Shown: positions 1 through 7,580, counted from the stretch's first letter. The stretch: 10,206 nucleotides of DNA from Polaribacter sp. (GCA_029245665.1 JAQWOW010000158.1:1-10206), one strand, 5' to 3'. A program made the numbers and translations. Notes: a model not told the origin generated them from the sequence alone.

Positions 1-944
1 ATAACGGAATGCAAGTTTATAATAAAACAGCCTCTTTTGGTACTGTGTTGATTATTTATGAATCTAGACCAGATGTAACGGTTGAAGCTGCAGGGATTGC
101 CTTTAAATCCGGAAATAAAATACTATTAAAAGGAGGAAAAGAGTCTTTAAAATCAAACCTTAAAATTGTGGACTTATGGCATCAAGCTTTAAAACAACAC
201 AACGCTTCTTCAGACTGGGTTACCTATCTACAGTTTAATAGAACTGAAACGCAAGCGTTTTTGGAAAAACCAACCCAAAAAGTCGACTTAATTGTACCAA
301 GAGGAGGTGAACGCTTAATTGCTTTTGTTAAAGAACACGCTACTTGTCCCGTTATTATTAGCGGACGTGGAAATAACTTTGTCTACGTTCATAAAGAAGC
401 TAATGTAGATATTGCTATTGATGTTATTTTAAATGGAAAATCAAAAATATCTGCTTGTAATGCTATCGATAAAGTTTTAATTGATAAAAACCTTCCTGAT
501 AAAACAGCTTTCATTCATAAATTGTTATCTAAATTAAAAGAACTTAAGATTCAGGTTTTAGGCGATGAAATTATTTCAAAATTTGATACTGTTCAAAAAA
601 TTTCATCCAAAGATATTTGGTACGAAGAATTTTTAGATTATAAAATTGTAATTGGAGAAATCTCCTCGAATAAAGATACAATTGAAATGATCAACACGTA
701 TTCTGGTGGACATTCGTCCGTTATTATAACCAGAGATAAGGCGGAAGCTAAATTATTTATGGAAAACGTAGATACAGCTGCCGTATATCACAATGTATCT
801 TCTCGTTTTACAGACGGAGGTCAATTAGGCTTAGGAGGAGAATTGGCAATAAGTACAGATAAATTACATCAACGGGGACCCATAGGTTTAAAACATTTGG
901 TCACGAACAAATGGTATGTTTACGGAAATGGGCAAATAAGATAG
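1..944 (+). CDS. proA: Glutamate-5-semialdehyde dehydrogenase (gamma-glutamyl phosphate reductase), 5' partial
   Basis: ProA reduces gamma-glutamyl phosphate to glutamate-5-semialdehyde with NADPH, the second step of cytosolic proline synthesis. The reading frame is open to the left edge (first full codon at base 3), so the Met at base 9 is internal; against the usual 400-420 residues, roughly 90 N-terminal residues lie outside. Visible family blocks, numbered from that Met, are IIYESRPDVT (15-24), the LLKGGKES block (39-46), LIVPRGG (94-100), the catalytic cysteine in ISACNA (Cys150, bases 456-458), and near the C-terminus RFTDGGQLGLGGE followed by the HQRGPIGL block. The next gene, proB, starts one base after the stop, so the two are almost certainly co-transcribed and translationally coupled. 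The proA-before-proB order reverses the E. coli operon. Family assignment is secure; only the N-terminus is unknown. Confidence 0.96.
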   Translation, partial: NGMQVYNKTASFGTVLIIYESRPDVTVEAAGIAFKSGNKILLKGGKESLKSNLKIVDLWHQALKQHNASSDWVTYLQFNRTETQAFLEKPTQKVDLIVPRGGERLIAFVKEHATCPVIISGRGNNFVYVHKEANVDIAIDVILNGKSKISACNAIDKVLIDKNLPDKTAFIHKLLSKLKELKIQVLGDEIISKFDTVQKISSKDIWYEEFLDYKIVIGEISSNKDTIEMINTYSGGHSSVIITRDKAEAKLFMENVDTAAVYHNVSSRFTDGGQLGLGGELAISTDKLHQRGPIGLKHLVTNKWYVYGNGQIR

Positions 945-945
945 T

Positions 946-1710
946 ATGCAAAAAAAGAAACGCATTTTACTAAAAGTAGGTTCTAATACGCTTACCAAAG
1001 AAACTGATAATATTTCTAGAGGAAAAATAGAGGATATTGCAAAACAACTTGCAAAACTCAAGCATACCTACGAATTTATAATTGTTAGCTCTGGTGCAAT
1101 AGCGGTTGCAAAACAATTTGTAAAATTAGAGAGTAAACATGAAGAAGTATTTGTAAAACAAGCACTAGCGTCTATTGGACAGCCTCATTTGATTCGAATT
1201 TATCAAGAAATTTTTAGAGAATATGGTTTATTAAGTTCTCAGTGTCTTCTCTCTTATTCTGATTTTGAAAAAAAAGAAAGCAAAGTAAATATTGTAAATA
1301 CGATAAACGTTCTAGTCCAAAATAATTACATTCCAATTATTAATGAAAATGATACAGTAGCTACCGATGAAATTAAGTTTGGTGACAATGATAAATTAGC
1401 AGCATTAACGGCAACTCTTTTAAATGTAGATTTGTTAATAATAGCTACAAACACGAATGGAATTTACACCAAAGAGTCTATCAAAAATAAAGCACCAATT
1501 ACAATTAAAGAGGTAACCAATTTAGAGGCTTTAAAAAAAGAAGTTGTAAGCTCTGTATCTTCGCATGGTAGTGGAGGAATGAAATCTAAAATTGAAGCTG
1601 CCTCTTTGAGTAGAGGTGCAGATATAGAAACATGGATTGTAAACGGTTTAGAAGACGATTTTATTACAAATGCATTTGAAAGCAGCGCTGATTTCACAAA
1701 AATAAAATAG
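946..1710 (+). CDS. proB: Glutamate 5-kinase, short form without PUA domain
   Basis: ProB phosphorylates glutamate to gamma-glutamyl phosphate, the committed step of proline synthesis, which ProA then reduces. The 254-residue product is a single amino-acid-kinase domain: KVGSNTLT (10-17) at the phosphate loop, SSGAIAV (48-54), NENDTV (133-138), FGDNDKLAA (145-153) and GSGGMKSKIEAA (208-219). The E. coli enzyme is about 367 residues because it carries a C-terminal PUA domain; here the stop comes directly after the kinase domain and the next gene follows, so the domain is absent rather than split off by a frameshift. The ATG lies one base after the proA stop with no Shine-Dalgarno sequence, consistent with coupling. 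Proline feedback normally acts on this enzyme through the kinase domain; whether it does here cannot be read from sequence. Confidence 0.95.
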   Translation: MQKKKRILLKVGSNTLTKETDNISRGKIEDIAKQLAKLKHTYEFIIVSSGAIAVAKQFVKLESKHEEVFVKQALASIGQPHLIRIYQEIFREYGLLSSQCLLSYSDFEKKESKVNIVNTINVLVQNNYIPIINENDTVATDEIKFGDNDKLAALTATLLNVDLLIIATNTNGIYTKESIKNKAPITIKEVTNLEALKKEVVSSVSSHGSGGMKSKIEAASLSRGADIETWIVNGLEDDFITNAFESSADFTKIK

Positions 1711-1716
1711 TAAAAA

Positions 1717-2655
1717 ATGAAGAATTATACCTCTATAAATGATATTGAAGACATCAACACTTGGATACAAGAAGCAAAAGAAATTAAAGTAAATCCAATA
1801 GCAAATATTGAATTAGGGAAAAACAAAACTTTAGGGTTACTTTTTTTTAATTCTAGTCTTCGAACACGTTTAAGTACTCAAAAAGCAGCATTGAACTTAG
1901 GTATGAACCCGATTGTTATGAATGTTTCTGGGGATGCCTGGGGAATTGAATTTGAAGACGGATCTGTGATGAATGGAAACACTGCAGAACACATTAAAGA
2001 AGCTGCTGCCGTTGTTTCTCAATATTGCGATGTAATTGCTGTAAGAGCCTTTCCAACTTTAACAGACAAAGAAAAAGACGAAAGTGAACACGTTCTAAAA
2101 TCATTTGTAAAATTTGCTTCAGTACCTATTTTAAGTATGGAAAGTGCTACTGGTCATCCTTTACAGGGTTTAACAGATGCAATTACCATTTCTGAAAACT
2201 CCTCAAAAAAGAAACCAAAAGTAGTTTTGAGTTGGGCGCCGCACGTAAAAGCTTTGCCTCATGCAGTTGCAAACAGTTTTGCACAAGCAATGCAAAAAAT
2301 GGATGTTGAGTTTGTAATTGCAAATCCGGAAGGATATAATTTGAATCCAGAAATTACAAAAGATGTTCCTATCTTTCATTCGCAAGAAGTAGCATTTAAA
2401 GACGCTGATTTTATATACACAAAAAACTGGAGTTCCTATGAAGAATATGGAAAGATACTTCAAACAGCGTCAGATTGGAAGATTACGAAGGATAAAATAG
2501 GAACTGCTAAATTTATGCATTGCCTTCCTGTTAGAAGAAATGTAGTTGTAGAAGATGCTGTTTTAGATAGCAATAGTTCTTTGGTTATTGAACAATCGAA
2601 TAACAGAACCTATGCTGCTCAATTGGTGTTGAAAAAAATATTAGACGATTTGTAA
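1717..2655 (+). CDS. argF': N-acyl-ornithine carbamoyltransferase (N-succinyl- or N-acetylornithine)
   Basis: This enzyme transfers the carbamoyl group of carbamoyl phosphate to N-acylated ornithine, replacing classical ornithine carbamoyltransferase in Bacteroidota and Xanthomonas. The 312-residue protein has the carbamoyl-phosphate site NSSLRTRLS (45-53), the continuing block TQKAALNLGMN, Trp75 in the acyl-binding region, SWAPH, and the second-domain signature FMHCLPVRRN. By recall, it aligns without gaps over the first ~110 residues to the Bacteroides fragilis succinylornithine enzyme. There the acyl-discriminating residue is Pro90, and it is Glu92 in the Xanthomonas acetylornithine enzyme; here the position is Ala90 in the block NGNTAEHI. 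The residue matching the carboxylated Lys302 of the Xanthomonas enzyme appears to be Val, as in the succinyl type (Ile). The gene starts 6 bases after proB. Family is certain; whether the substrate is acetyl- or succinylornithine is open. Confidence 0.95.
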   Translation: MKNYTSINDIEDINTWIQEAKEIKVNPIANIELGKNKTLGLLFFNSSLRTRLSTQKAALNLGMNPIVMNVSGDAWGIEFEDGSVMNGNTAEHIKEAAAVVSQYCDVIAVRAFPTLTDKEKDESEHVLKSFVKFASVPILSMESATGHPLQGLTDAITISENSSKKKPKVVLSWAPHVKALPHAVANSFAQAMQKMDVEFVIANPEGYNLNPEITKDVPIFHSQEVAFKDADFIYTKNWSSYEEYGKILQTASDWKITKDKIGTAKFMHCLPVRRNVVVEDAVLDSNSSLVIEQSNNRTYAAQLVLKKILDDL

Positions 2656-2667
2656 AAAGCAAACTTT

Positions 2668-2732
2668 ATTGCGAGGAACGAAGCAACTCTTTATTAAAAA
2701 CTGGTTACTTCGTCATTCATCCTCCTAATGAC
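2668..2732. repeat. Degenerate palindromic intergenic repeat between argF' and argB
   Basis: The left arm (2668-2687) reads attgcgaggaacgaagcaac. The right arm (2704-2732) is its imperfect inverse: gttacttcgt at 2704-2713, then a block ending cctcctaatgac. The arms can fold into a hairpin: GAAGCAAC pairs with GTTACTTC (one G-T pair) around a 16-base AT-rich loop, and GAGG pairs with CCTC further out, with a few extra bases in the right arm. The pattern resembles the small 'ttgcgaggaacgaagcaa' palindromes that I recall being scattered between genes of many flavobacteria; that is recollection, not a search. The arms have diverged, which suggests an old copy. It does not overlap the argF' stop, and its right arm contains the ATG at 2728 that could be mistaken for the argB start. 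No second copy is seen in this window. Confidence 0.7.
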
Positions 2733-2763
2733 AAATAATAAAACTGAAACAAGTTCAGCTTAC

Positions 2764-3540
2764 ATGGAAAAACTATCAATCATAAAAATAGGAGGAAATA
2801 TTATTGAAGATGAAACTTCTCTAAATTCTTTTCTAGAATTATTTTCTAAGGTAGAAGGAAAGAAAATTTTAGTTCATGGAGGAGGAAAACGCGCAACTGC
2901 AATGGCTTCAAAATTAGGTATCGAGTCAAAACTGTTCAATGGAAGACGCATAACAGATTTAGAGACCTTAAAAGTAATTACCATGGTATATGGAGGCTTA
3001 GTCAATAAAAATATAGTTGCCAAACTTCAAGCATTACAAACCAATGCAATTGGCTTAAGCGGTGCTGATATCAATAGTATTAAATCTGATAAACGAGCTG
3101 TAAAAGAGATAGATTTTGGTTTTGTTGGTGATGTAAAAGAGGTTGCTTCCAATTCTATAAATACTTTAATTAAAGCTGATTTTACCCCTGTTTTTTGTGC
3201 GATTACACATGACGGAAATGGGCAGTTATTAAATACAAATGCTGATACAATTACAAGTCAAGTTGCTATTGGAATGAGTGAAATTTATGAGACCTCTATT
3301 TATTACTGTTTTGAATTAAATGGAGTTTTAAGAGATATCAATGATAAAAACTCGGTAGTAAAAGACATCAATTCTAAAACCTATCAAACTTTATTAAAAG
3401 AGGGAATTATAGCTGATGGAATGTTACCCAAATTAGAAAACTGTTTTGACGCTTTAAATAACGGAGTACATACAGTTAATATGGGTAATACTTCAATGTT
3501 AACAAATGAAAATGATAATTTTACAACCATAACATTATAA
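2764..3540 (+). CDS. argB: Acetylglutamate kinase (N-acyl-glutamate kinase)
   Basis: ArgB phosphorylates the gamma-carboxylate of N-acetylglutamate (possibly N-succinylglutamate in this phylum), the second step of the arginine pathway. I chose the ATG at 2764, giving 258 residues that begin MEKLSIIKIGGN, as is usual for the family. The in-frame ATG at 2728 would add 12 low-complexity residues and lies inside the palindromic repeat. Using the 2764 start, visible motifs are KIGGN (8-12), LVHGGGKRA (36-44), GRRITD (60-65), LSGAD (98-102), NTNADT (157-162) and the GMLPKLE block, whose Lys matches the catalytic Lys217 of E. coli ArgB. There is no N-terminal helix of the kind seen in arginine-inhibited hexameric NAG kinases, so allosteric arginine inhibition of that type is not expected (inference). 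The next gene begins 3 bases after the stop. Confidence 0.94.
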   Translation: MEKLSIIKIGGNIIEDETSLNSFLELFSKVEGKKILVHGGGKRATAMASKLGIESKLFNGRRITDLETLKVITMVYGGLVNKNIVAKLQALQTNAIGLSGADINSIKSDKRAVKEIDFGFVGDVKEVASNSINTLIKADFTPVFCAITHDGNGQLLNTNADTITSQVAIGMSEIYETSIYYCFELNGVLRDINDKNSVVKDINSKTYQTLLKEGIIADGMLPKLENCFDALNNGVHTVNMGNTSMLTNENDNFTTITL

Positions 3541-3543
3541 AAA

Positions 3544-4620
3544 ATGGGGATAGAAAAATTAACCGAAAATGCCATTTCTCTTTTAAAAAATTTGATTGAA
3601 ACACAATCATTCTCTAAAGAAGAAGAAAACACCGCTAAACTTATTGAAGGTTGGTTTGTAGAAAATGAAATTCCGTTTAGTAGAAGCAAAAACAATATTT
3701 GGGCAACCAATAAACATTTTGATGAACGCAAACCAACGATGTTGCTAAACTCTCACCATGACACTGTTAAACCAAATTCTGCTTATACAAGAGATCCTTT
3801 TAAAGCGGTCATTGAAGAGGGAAAATTATATGGTTTGGGAAGCAATGATGCAGGCGGATGTTTGGTGTCTTTAATGGCTACTTTCACACACTTTTACGCA
3901 CAAGAAAACTTGACCTATAATTTGGTCATTGTGGCCTCTGCTGAGGAAGAAAACAGTGGTGCTTTTGGTTTGAATAGTATGTTAGAATTAATACCAACCA
4001 TAGATGTAGCGATTGTTGGTGAACCAACCTTGATGAATTTGGCCATTGCAGAAAAAGGATTGGTAGTTTTTGATGCAATTGTAGAGGGCACCCCGAGTCA
4101 TGCGGCACATCCTAACAATAACAATTCAATTTATAAGACCATTGAAGTTTTACAATGGTTTAAAGATTTTAAATTCGAAAAAACTTCGGAAGCTTTGGGA
4201 GATGTAAAAATGACCGTTACTCAAATGAATGCAGGCTCTCAGCACAATGTGGTTCCTGCTCATGTAAATTTGGTGGTTGATGTTCGTGTAAACGATGCCT
4301 ATTCAAATCAAGAAATTGCGGCTATTTTACAAGAAAAAGCTCCTTGTACAAAGATAACTCCAAGAAGTTTACGCTTAAATTCTTCGTCTATTTCTATAGA
4401 TCATGATTTGGTAAAAGCAGGAATTGTAATAGGAAGAGAAACCTATGGTTCTCCAACATTATCCGATCAAGCGGCATTAACTTGTCAATCTGTAAAATTA
4501 GGACCTGGAGATAGCACACGATCACATTCAGCTGATGAGTTTATCTATATCTCTGAAATTGAAGAAGGAATTTCGATTTATATTGAAATATTAAATCGAG
4601 TAATTATTAAACAGATATAA
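3544..4620 (+). CDS. argE: M20-family N-acyl-ornithine/N-acyl-citrulline deacylase (ArgE-like)
   Basis: This is a zinc-dependent M20 peptidase-family amidohydrolase that should remove the acyl group at the end of the protected pathway. With an acylornithine carbamoyltransferase upstream, the physiological substrate is more likely N-acylcitrulline than N-acylornithine. The 358-residue protein shows the M20 ligand set: SHHDTV (70-75; His71 and Asp73 as HxD), Asp102 in GSNDAGG, the catalytic/ligand pair Glu134-Glu135 in SAEEENSG, Glu160 in VGEPT, the lid-domain GTPSHAAHP (182-190), and His328 in the C-terminal GPGDSTRSHSADEF. It is cytosolic, with no signal peptide. The ATG lies 3 bases after the argB stop. 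Related M20 enzymes such as DapE and carboxypeptidase G2 share these motifs, so the ArgE assignment rests mainly on the operon. Confidence 0.92.
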   Translation: MGIEKLTENAISLLKNLIETQSFSKEEENTAKLIEGWFVENEIPFSRSKNNIWATNKHFDERKPTMLLNSHHDTVKPNSAYTRDPFKAVIEEGKLYGLGSNDAGGCLVSLMATFTHFYAQENLTYNLVIVASAEEENSGAFGLNSMLELIPTIDVAIVGEPTLMNLAIAEKGLVVFDAIVEGTPSHAAHPNNNNSIYKTIEVLQWFKDFKFEKTSEALGDVKMTVTQMNAGSQHNVVPAHVNLVVDVRVNDAYSNQEIAAILQEKAPCTKITPRSLRLNSSSISIDHDLVKAGIVIGRETYGSPTLSDQAALTCQSVKLGPGDSTRSHSADEFIYISEIEEGISIYIEILNRVIIKQI

Positions 4621-4671
4621 ATTATAAAATAAACTCCTCCCATATTTAGGACAGGAAATAAAATTAAAATT

Positions 4672-5946
4672 ATGAAGCTTTGGGATAAAGGATTTTCAAT
4701 AGACAAACAAATAGAAAAATTTACCGTAGGTAATGACAGAGAAATTGATATGCATATTGCAAAATATGACGTTCAAGCTTCGTTAGCACATGCAATCATG
4801 TTAGAATCGATTGGTATTATTACTTCTAATGAATTAAAAGACTTAAAAAAAGGGTTGCAAGAACTCGCTCATGATATTAAAAACGGAACTTTTAGTATTG
4901 AAACTTCTTTTGAAGATGTACATTCTAAAATTGAATGGGAATTGACAAAAAAATTAGGAGAAGTTGGTAAGAAAATTCACACAGCACGATCAAGAAATGA
5001 TCAAGTTTTAGTGGCTCTTCAACTATATTACAAAGAAAATTTATCCATTATAAAAGACAAAACAAAAACACTTTTTGATACTCTTTTAAGTTTAGCAGAT
5101 ATGCATAAAGGAAGTCTTTTACCCGGATATACTCATTTACAAGTAGCAATGCCTTCATCTTTTGGATTGTGGTTTTCTGCCTATGCAGAATTACTAATTG
5201 ATGATGTGTATCTGTTACATGCAGTTGCAAAAGTTGTAGATCAAAATCCTTTAGGTTCTGCTGCTGGCTATGGAAGCTCCTTCCCTATCGATCGAGAATT
5301 AACGACCAAAGAACTAGATTTTTCTACTCTAAAATACAATGTTGTTGCTGCTCAATTAAGTAGAGGAAAAAGTGAGCGCTCTATTGCTTCAGCTTTGGGC
5401 GGATTGTGCAATACATTGTCACGTTTTGCCATGGATGTTTGTTTGTATATGAGTCAGAATTTTAATTTTATTTCTTTTCCTGATGAATTAACAACTGGCA
5501 GTAGTATTATGCCGCACAAGAAAAATCCTGATGTTTTTGAACTGATTCGAGGAAAGTGTAATAAAATTCAGGCTTTACATACAGAAATGGTTATGATAAC
5601 CAATAATTTACCAACAGGTTATCACAGAGATTTTCAATTATTAAAAGAAAATATCATCAATGCTTTTGAAGATGTAAAAGATATTTTAGACATCTTTAAC
5701 TATTCTATTCAGCAAGTAAAAGTAAAAGATATTGACTTGAATGATGAAAAATATCAATACTTATTTACAGTTGATAGCATCAATAATTTAGTAGTTGAAG
5801 GCATGTCTTTTAGAGAAGCCTATCAAAAAATTGGTGGTGAAGTTCAATCAGGAACATACAAACCCGATTTGGGAAAACAACATTCTCATGTTGGCAGTAT
5901 TCACAATTTAAGTTTGGAAAAAATTAGAGAAAAATATCCAATATAA
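4672..5946 (+). CDS. argH: Argininosuccinate lyase
   Basis: ArgH splits argininosuccinate into arginine and fumarate, the last step of arginine synthesis. The 424-residue protein is a fumarase/aspartase-superfamily member with HTARSRNDQV (103-112), the GYTHLQVAMP block with the conserved Thr-His pair at 154-155, and the superfamily signature GSSIMPHKKNPD (276-287), whose serine loop carries the catalytic base. The signature has His where E. coli has Gln (MPQKKNP). The length is somewhat below the ~455 residues of proteobacterial ArgH but all core blocks are present. It follows argE after 51 bases, the second-longest spacer of the operon, which holds an AT-rich leader and no clear ribosome site; the nearest purine run, AGGACAGG at 4648-4655, is too far from the ATG. 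Its last 46 bases are also coding for crtY on the other strand. Confidence 0.96.
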   Translation: MKLWDKGFSIDKQIEKFTVGNDREIDMHIAKYDVQASLAHAIMLESIGIITSNELKDLKKGLQELAHDIKNGTFSIETSFEDVHSKIEWELTKKLGEVGKKIHTARSRNDQVLVALQLYYKENLSIIKDKTKTLFDTLLSLADMHKGSLLPGYTHLQVAMPSSFGLWFSAYAELLIDDVYLLHAVAKVVDQNPLGSAAGYGSSFPIDRELTTKELDFSTLKYNVVAAQLSRGKSERSIASALGGLCNTLSRFAMDVCLYMSQNFNFISFPDELTTGSSIMPHKKNPDVFELIRGKCNKIQALHTEMVMITNNLPTGYHRDFQLLKENIINAFEDVKDILDIFNYSIQQVKVKDIDLNDEKYQYLFTVDSINNLVVEGMSFREAYQKIGGEVQSGTYKPDLGKQHSHVGSIHNLSLEKIREKYPI

Positions 5947-7088
5947 AATTTGGAAATTCTTATGAGGAGTGCTTTGATAAAATTAATTGGAGGCATTTTT
6001 AATTGAATCTGTAAATCTTCTGCTAGAGAAGTATCTTCATCTAAAAATTTTAGTATTTGTTTGGGAGCATTTTTTTGAAACATTTTCCCAAAAAGAAATG
6101 CACCTAGATGATTTTTTTTAGACAAAATGTCTAACAATAACAGATCGTAAAACCAAAATTTATTTAATTCATGAAATTTAGGTAATGGCTTATTTTGCTT
6201 AATATACTGGACAAGTTTTATAGTTTTTTTAGTGGTATTTTTAAATGTAAAACCTGTACTTGCTTTAGACCAACCACCTGCTGTGCCAATATTTATGATA
6301 TTTTTAGAATTGTGATTCCAGAATTTGTAACAGGTCATTGGTATGGATCCCTGCTCCTTTTCTATAATTTCGTAATCCGTAATATTTTTTTCGCGTAAAT
6401 ATTTTTCAATTTCTACTTTATAGTCATTATATGGCAATAAATCTTTTGAGAACAAGGTATACTCAAACAAAGCTTCGTTATTCGCATAGGGTAAAATATA
6501 CATAAAACGTGTATTCCCTTTTTGAGCAACTGTGAAATCCATAAAAGTGGCAGCATTAACATCAAAGAAAGCTTTCTTAGTTTTGATAAAAAAACCAACA
6601 AAATGCTGTTGTAAAACTGGGTATTTACTTTGCTTTTTATGCGAATCAGTATAAAGTATACTGTTTAAAATGGTCTTTGTTTTAAAAATTTTGTCGTCAG
6701 TAATTACCGATGCTTCGTTATCTCGCTGATGAATACTCACAACGTTTGCTACTTCAAAATTTATTGTTGCTTTCGTTTCTAGATGAGCCCAGATTTTTGA
6801 GTAAAAATCTTTACTACGAATCATTTTATATTGATAAGGGGCGATACTTTCTTTAGCAGAGTTAAGTTCACTTTTAAAAATAATATTTTTCCAAGATGCA
6901 CTTACTATACCGTTCCACTCATCATGTTCAGTTTCCCAATAACACCAAGTTCTATCATTATTGATTTTCTTTTGTTTGTCTAAAATTAAGATTGATTTAT
7001 CGCCAAAAAAAGGATCATTAGACATTCTGTATGCCATCATTAAGCCAGAAGCTCCTCCACCAACAATTATGTAATCGTAATAATTCAT
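5901..7088 (-). CDS. crtY: Lycopene beta-cyclase (CrtY type)
   Basis: CrtY closes both ends of lycopene to beta-ionone rings, giving beta-carotene; it is a FAD-binding, membrane-associated enzyme. The 395-residue protein begins with the dinucleotide-binding fold IIVGGGASG (7-15), followed by the cyclase signature NDRTWCYW (44-51), an ALFEYTLFS block (206-214) matching the conserved acidic FLxEET-type motif, GSIPM (247-251), and GTAGGWSKASTGFTF (268-282), all typical of bacterial CrtY and its flavobacterial relatives. It is the last gene of the carotenoid operon, 45 bases after crtZ, with no evident ribosome site. Its final 14 codons and TGA stop run antisense through the end of argH, so the C-terminal tail is encoded in a convergent overlap. 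The hydrophobic C-terminus (YFSLIF) could help membrane contact (inference). Confidence 0.95.
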   Translation of the reverse strand: MNYYDYIIVGGGASGLMMAYRMSNDPFFGDKSILILDKQKKINNDRTWCYWETEHDEWNGIVSASWKNIIFKSELNSAKESIAPYQYKMIRSKDFYSKIWAHLETKATINFEVANVVSIHQRDNEASVITDDKIFKTKTILNSILYTDSHKKQSKYPVLQQHFVGFFIKTKKAFFDVNAATFMDFTVAQKGNTRFMYILPYANNEALFEYTLFSKDLLPYNDYKVEIEKYLREKNITDYEIIEKEQGSIPMTCYKFWNHNSKNIINIGTAGGWSKASTGFTFKNTTKKTIKLVQYIKQNKPLPKFHELNKFWFYDLLLLDILSKKNHLGAFLFGKMFQKNAPKQILKFLDEDTSLAEDLQIQLKMPPINFIKALLIRISKFYIGYFSLIFSKLKL

Positions 7089-7133
7089 TTGGATTAAAGA
7101 GGTTAATATTGAAGTATGAATTTAACTAAAAGT

Positions 7134-7580
7134 TTAAACTTTGGGTTTTTGAAAATACTTGAATGGAACAAACAACATTCCAAAACATTGACTGTCATGT
7201 TTGCCCATATTTTTATGATGAATTTTATGAGCTTTCCTTAAGCCTCTTAAATACGCATTATTGGTGTTCTTAAACCACTTAAAACGTTGATGAATTAAGA
7301 CATCATGTACTAAGAAATAAGCCAATCCATAACATAAAATCCCCAAACCAATAAAAAATAAATAGGTATGAGGTGTGTAACTTCCATAATAAAACAACAA
7401 CATACTAGGAATGGCAAAAACAACAAAAAAAGCATCATTTTTTTCAAATCCATTATATTTTGGTTGGTGATGGTCTTCGTGCAAGTACCACCCAAACCCA
7501 TGCATCACATATTTATGTGTACACCAAGTAATTCCTTCCATCAATAAAAAAACACCTAGAGTAATAAGAACGTATATCAT
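7134..7580 (-). CDS. crtZ: Beta-carotene hydroxylase (fatty acid hydroxylase superfamily)
   Basis: CrtZ is an integral-membrane di-iron hydroxylase that adds 3-hydroxyls to beta-carotene rings, giving cryptoxanthin and then zeaxanthin. The 148-residue protein has all the expected histidine boxes: HKYVMH (H22-H27), HEDHH (H34, H37, H38), HDVLIH (H92-H97) and HKIHH (H118, H121, H122). Hydrophobic spans at about 2-18, 51-66 and 73-91 fit a small multi-pass membrane protein of usual bacterial CrtZ size. Its ATG overlaps the crtB stop by one base (TAATG on the minus strand, 7578-7582), implying translational coupling. The stop codon lies inside a perfect 14-base palindrome, AAAGTTTAAACTTT (7129-7142). 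No ketolase lies nearby, so zeaxanthin is the likely end product of this cluster. Confidence 0.95.
   Translation of the reverse strand: MIYVLITLGVFLLMEGITWCTHKYVMHGFGWYLHEDHHQPKYNGFEKNDAFFVVFAIPSMLLFYYGSYTPHTYLFFIGLGILCYGLAYFLVHDVLIHQRFKWFKNTNNAYLRGLRKAHKIHHKNMGKHDSQCFGMLFVPFKYFQKPKV

Noticed and set aside
1464..1697. Open frame on the - strand inside proB.
   Set aside because: It is antisense to conserved kinase motifs (the GSGGMKSKIEAA block), with no sign of its own promoter or family.
2728..2763. The longer argB start at 2728.
   Set aside because: It lies within the right arm of a palindromic repeat and adds residues unlike the family N-terminus; ATG 2764 begins directly at the conserved KIGGN region.
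4648..4655. AGGACAGG upstream of argH as a Shine-Dalgarno site.
   Set aside because: It ends 16 bases before the ATG, too far, and Bacteroidota genes mostly lack such sites.
4635..4656. A weak hairpin (TCCTCC pairing with GG and AGGA around an AT loop) in the argE-argH spacer, considered as a terminator or attenuator.
   Set aside because: The stem is six pairs with a two-base bulge and no following T-run; argH clearly continues the operon.
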